A stretch of DNA of 64,000 bases from Blattamonas nauphoetae (Eukaryota > Preaxostyla > Oxymonadida): positions 123,180-187,179 of the forward strand of contig JARBJD010000136.1 of the NCBI GenBank assembly GCA_033064195.1. The letters are read 5' to 3'. The notes beneath the pieces were generated by a model, which saw only the letters and a program-made list of their open reading frames with translations, did not search any database and had not been told where the DNA came from. Positions 63,478 to 64,000 of the stretch are shown piece after piece (positions within the stretch are counted from its first letter, which is position 1; every line of letters begins with the position of its first letter). The position numbers were made by a program, and so were the translations under genes.

Positions 63478-64000
63478 GAGAAGTATCAGATCTAATCAAT
63501 CCAAACCATCGACATTACTTGAGCAAATTGAAGTGCAGAACCACTTACCAAAACAATGGGATTCTTAGAACCACATGTGTTCACAATCCAAGAAGTACAT
63601 ACAACAAATCCTCCCATGCCATGCAGAATCGGAGATGATTGAAGTTCCATTATGTTATGACGGTCATGATGTGACTGACTTTGAGAAGAGTCATTTACGT
63701 ATCGATCTAAAGGTCACTGTTTCAGTTACATCACCCGAGTATGTAGATAATCAAAAAGTTGGTGTGTTCGGAATGTTCTACGGATTTAAATCGTCATCAG
63801 ATGCAATTCGAGACGCTGAGACTCGTCGACAGTCAAGGTAACATTATTGATAATACACTTCAGAATAATCATGTTCACGAATCATTTCTGTATATCACAC
63901 ATTCAAGTCACATGAAGAGAAAAACAACATGAAGCATTGCTACAGTCTCTTTGGGAAAATGTTCGAATGGATCCATGTGTGTGGATGCTACTATAATCTG
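63478..64000 (+). pseudogene. Polinton capsid-type protein 2, second fossil (broken, runs off the window)
   Basis: Counterpart of 27408-29120: IEVPLCYDGHDVTDFEKSHL and GMFYGFKSSSDAIRD can be read, preceded by a TTTTTTATTTTC block. Only the first third is in the window. Broken, with several breaks. Confidence 0.65.

Larger units (their letters stand above)
56713..64000. mobile_element. Polinton/Maverick-like fossil 2 (broken, runs off the window)
   Basis: Parts in order: integrase, coiled-coil protein, packaging ATPase (minus strand), unknown protein, 191-residue protein, MAPG proteins 1 and 2, capsid-type protein 1, start of capsid-type protein 2. Order and wording match the first fossil from its unknown protein onward, with very high protein likeness, so both come from one family active not long before. 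It is broken, with about six or more breaks in the visible part. No other transposon lies inside it here. No left terminal repeat was found; it joins host-like sequence at about 56705. Confidence 0.85.

Overview
The window reads as nuclear DNA of an anaerobic flagellate, most likely an oxymonad close to Blattamonas. That placing is inference from recalled protein families: GC-richer host-like gene pieces with short GT-AG introns, and a beta-helix plus kinase surface-protein family. No ordinary gene row is visible. The window is a graveyard of mobile DNA in which at least ten elements are nested in or lie beside each other.

Two related Polinton/Maverick-like fossils frame the window. The first (about 1426-30358) holds parts of a primase-SF3 helicase, a retroviral-type integrase, a protein-primed family B DNA polymerase with an HNH-like zinc motif, and a plus-strand morphogenesis cluster: an unknown protein, two short MAPG-starting proteins, two tandem capsid-type proteins and a 137-residue protein. 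The second (about 56713 to the window end) has integrase, a small coiled-coil protein, a packaging ATPase and the same morphogenesis cluster in the same order. Both are broken. The cluster genes each carry a T-rich TTTTTTATTTTT block just ahead of the start codon.

The first fossil was invaded by: two inverted copies of a 3.6-kb hAT-like element (1965-5584 and 12464-16025) whose target duplications are swapped, marking an inversion of the DNA between them; a third relative (18907-22878) carrying a decayed ABC transporter; a Mutator-like element (8281-10764) carrying a beta-helix/kinase piece; and two MITEs (7246-7837 and 23026-23884).

Beyond it lies a 9.7-kb Mutator-like element (30823-40554), itself hit by a 3.2-kb hAT-like element (30922-34133). 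It carries a dual-specificity phosphatase-like exon with Ser in place of the catalytic Cys. From 41 to 56.7 kb comes a patchwork of tRNA-like heads, more MITEs, a 3.9-kb inverted-repeat element, and pieces resembling a Ral/Rap-GAP protein and the splicing helicase aquarius.

Three patterns stand out: (1) none of the DNA transposons shows a transposase, and most carry host-like gene pieces; (2) tRNA-like sequences with A and B boxes sit inside or next to transposon ends; (3) a roughly 250-265-nt sequence occurs four times, with paired changes in a predicted hairpin, and looks like an undescribed structured RNA or RNA-derived repeat.
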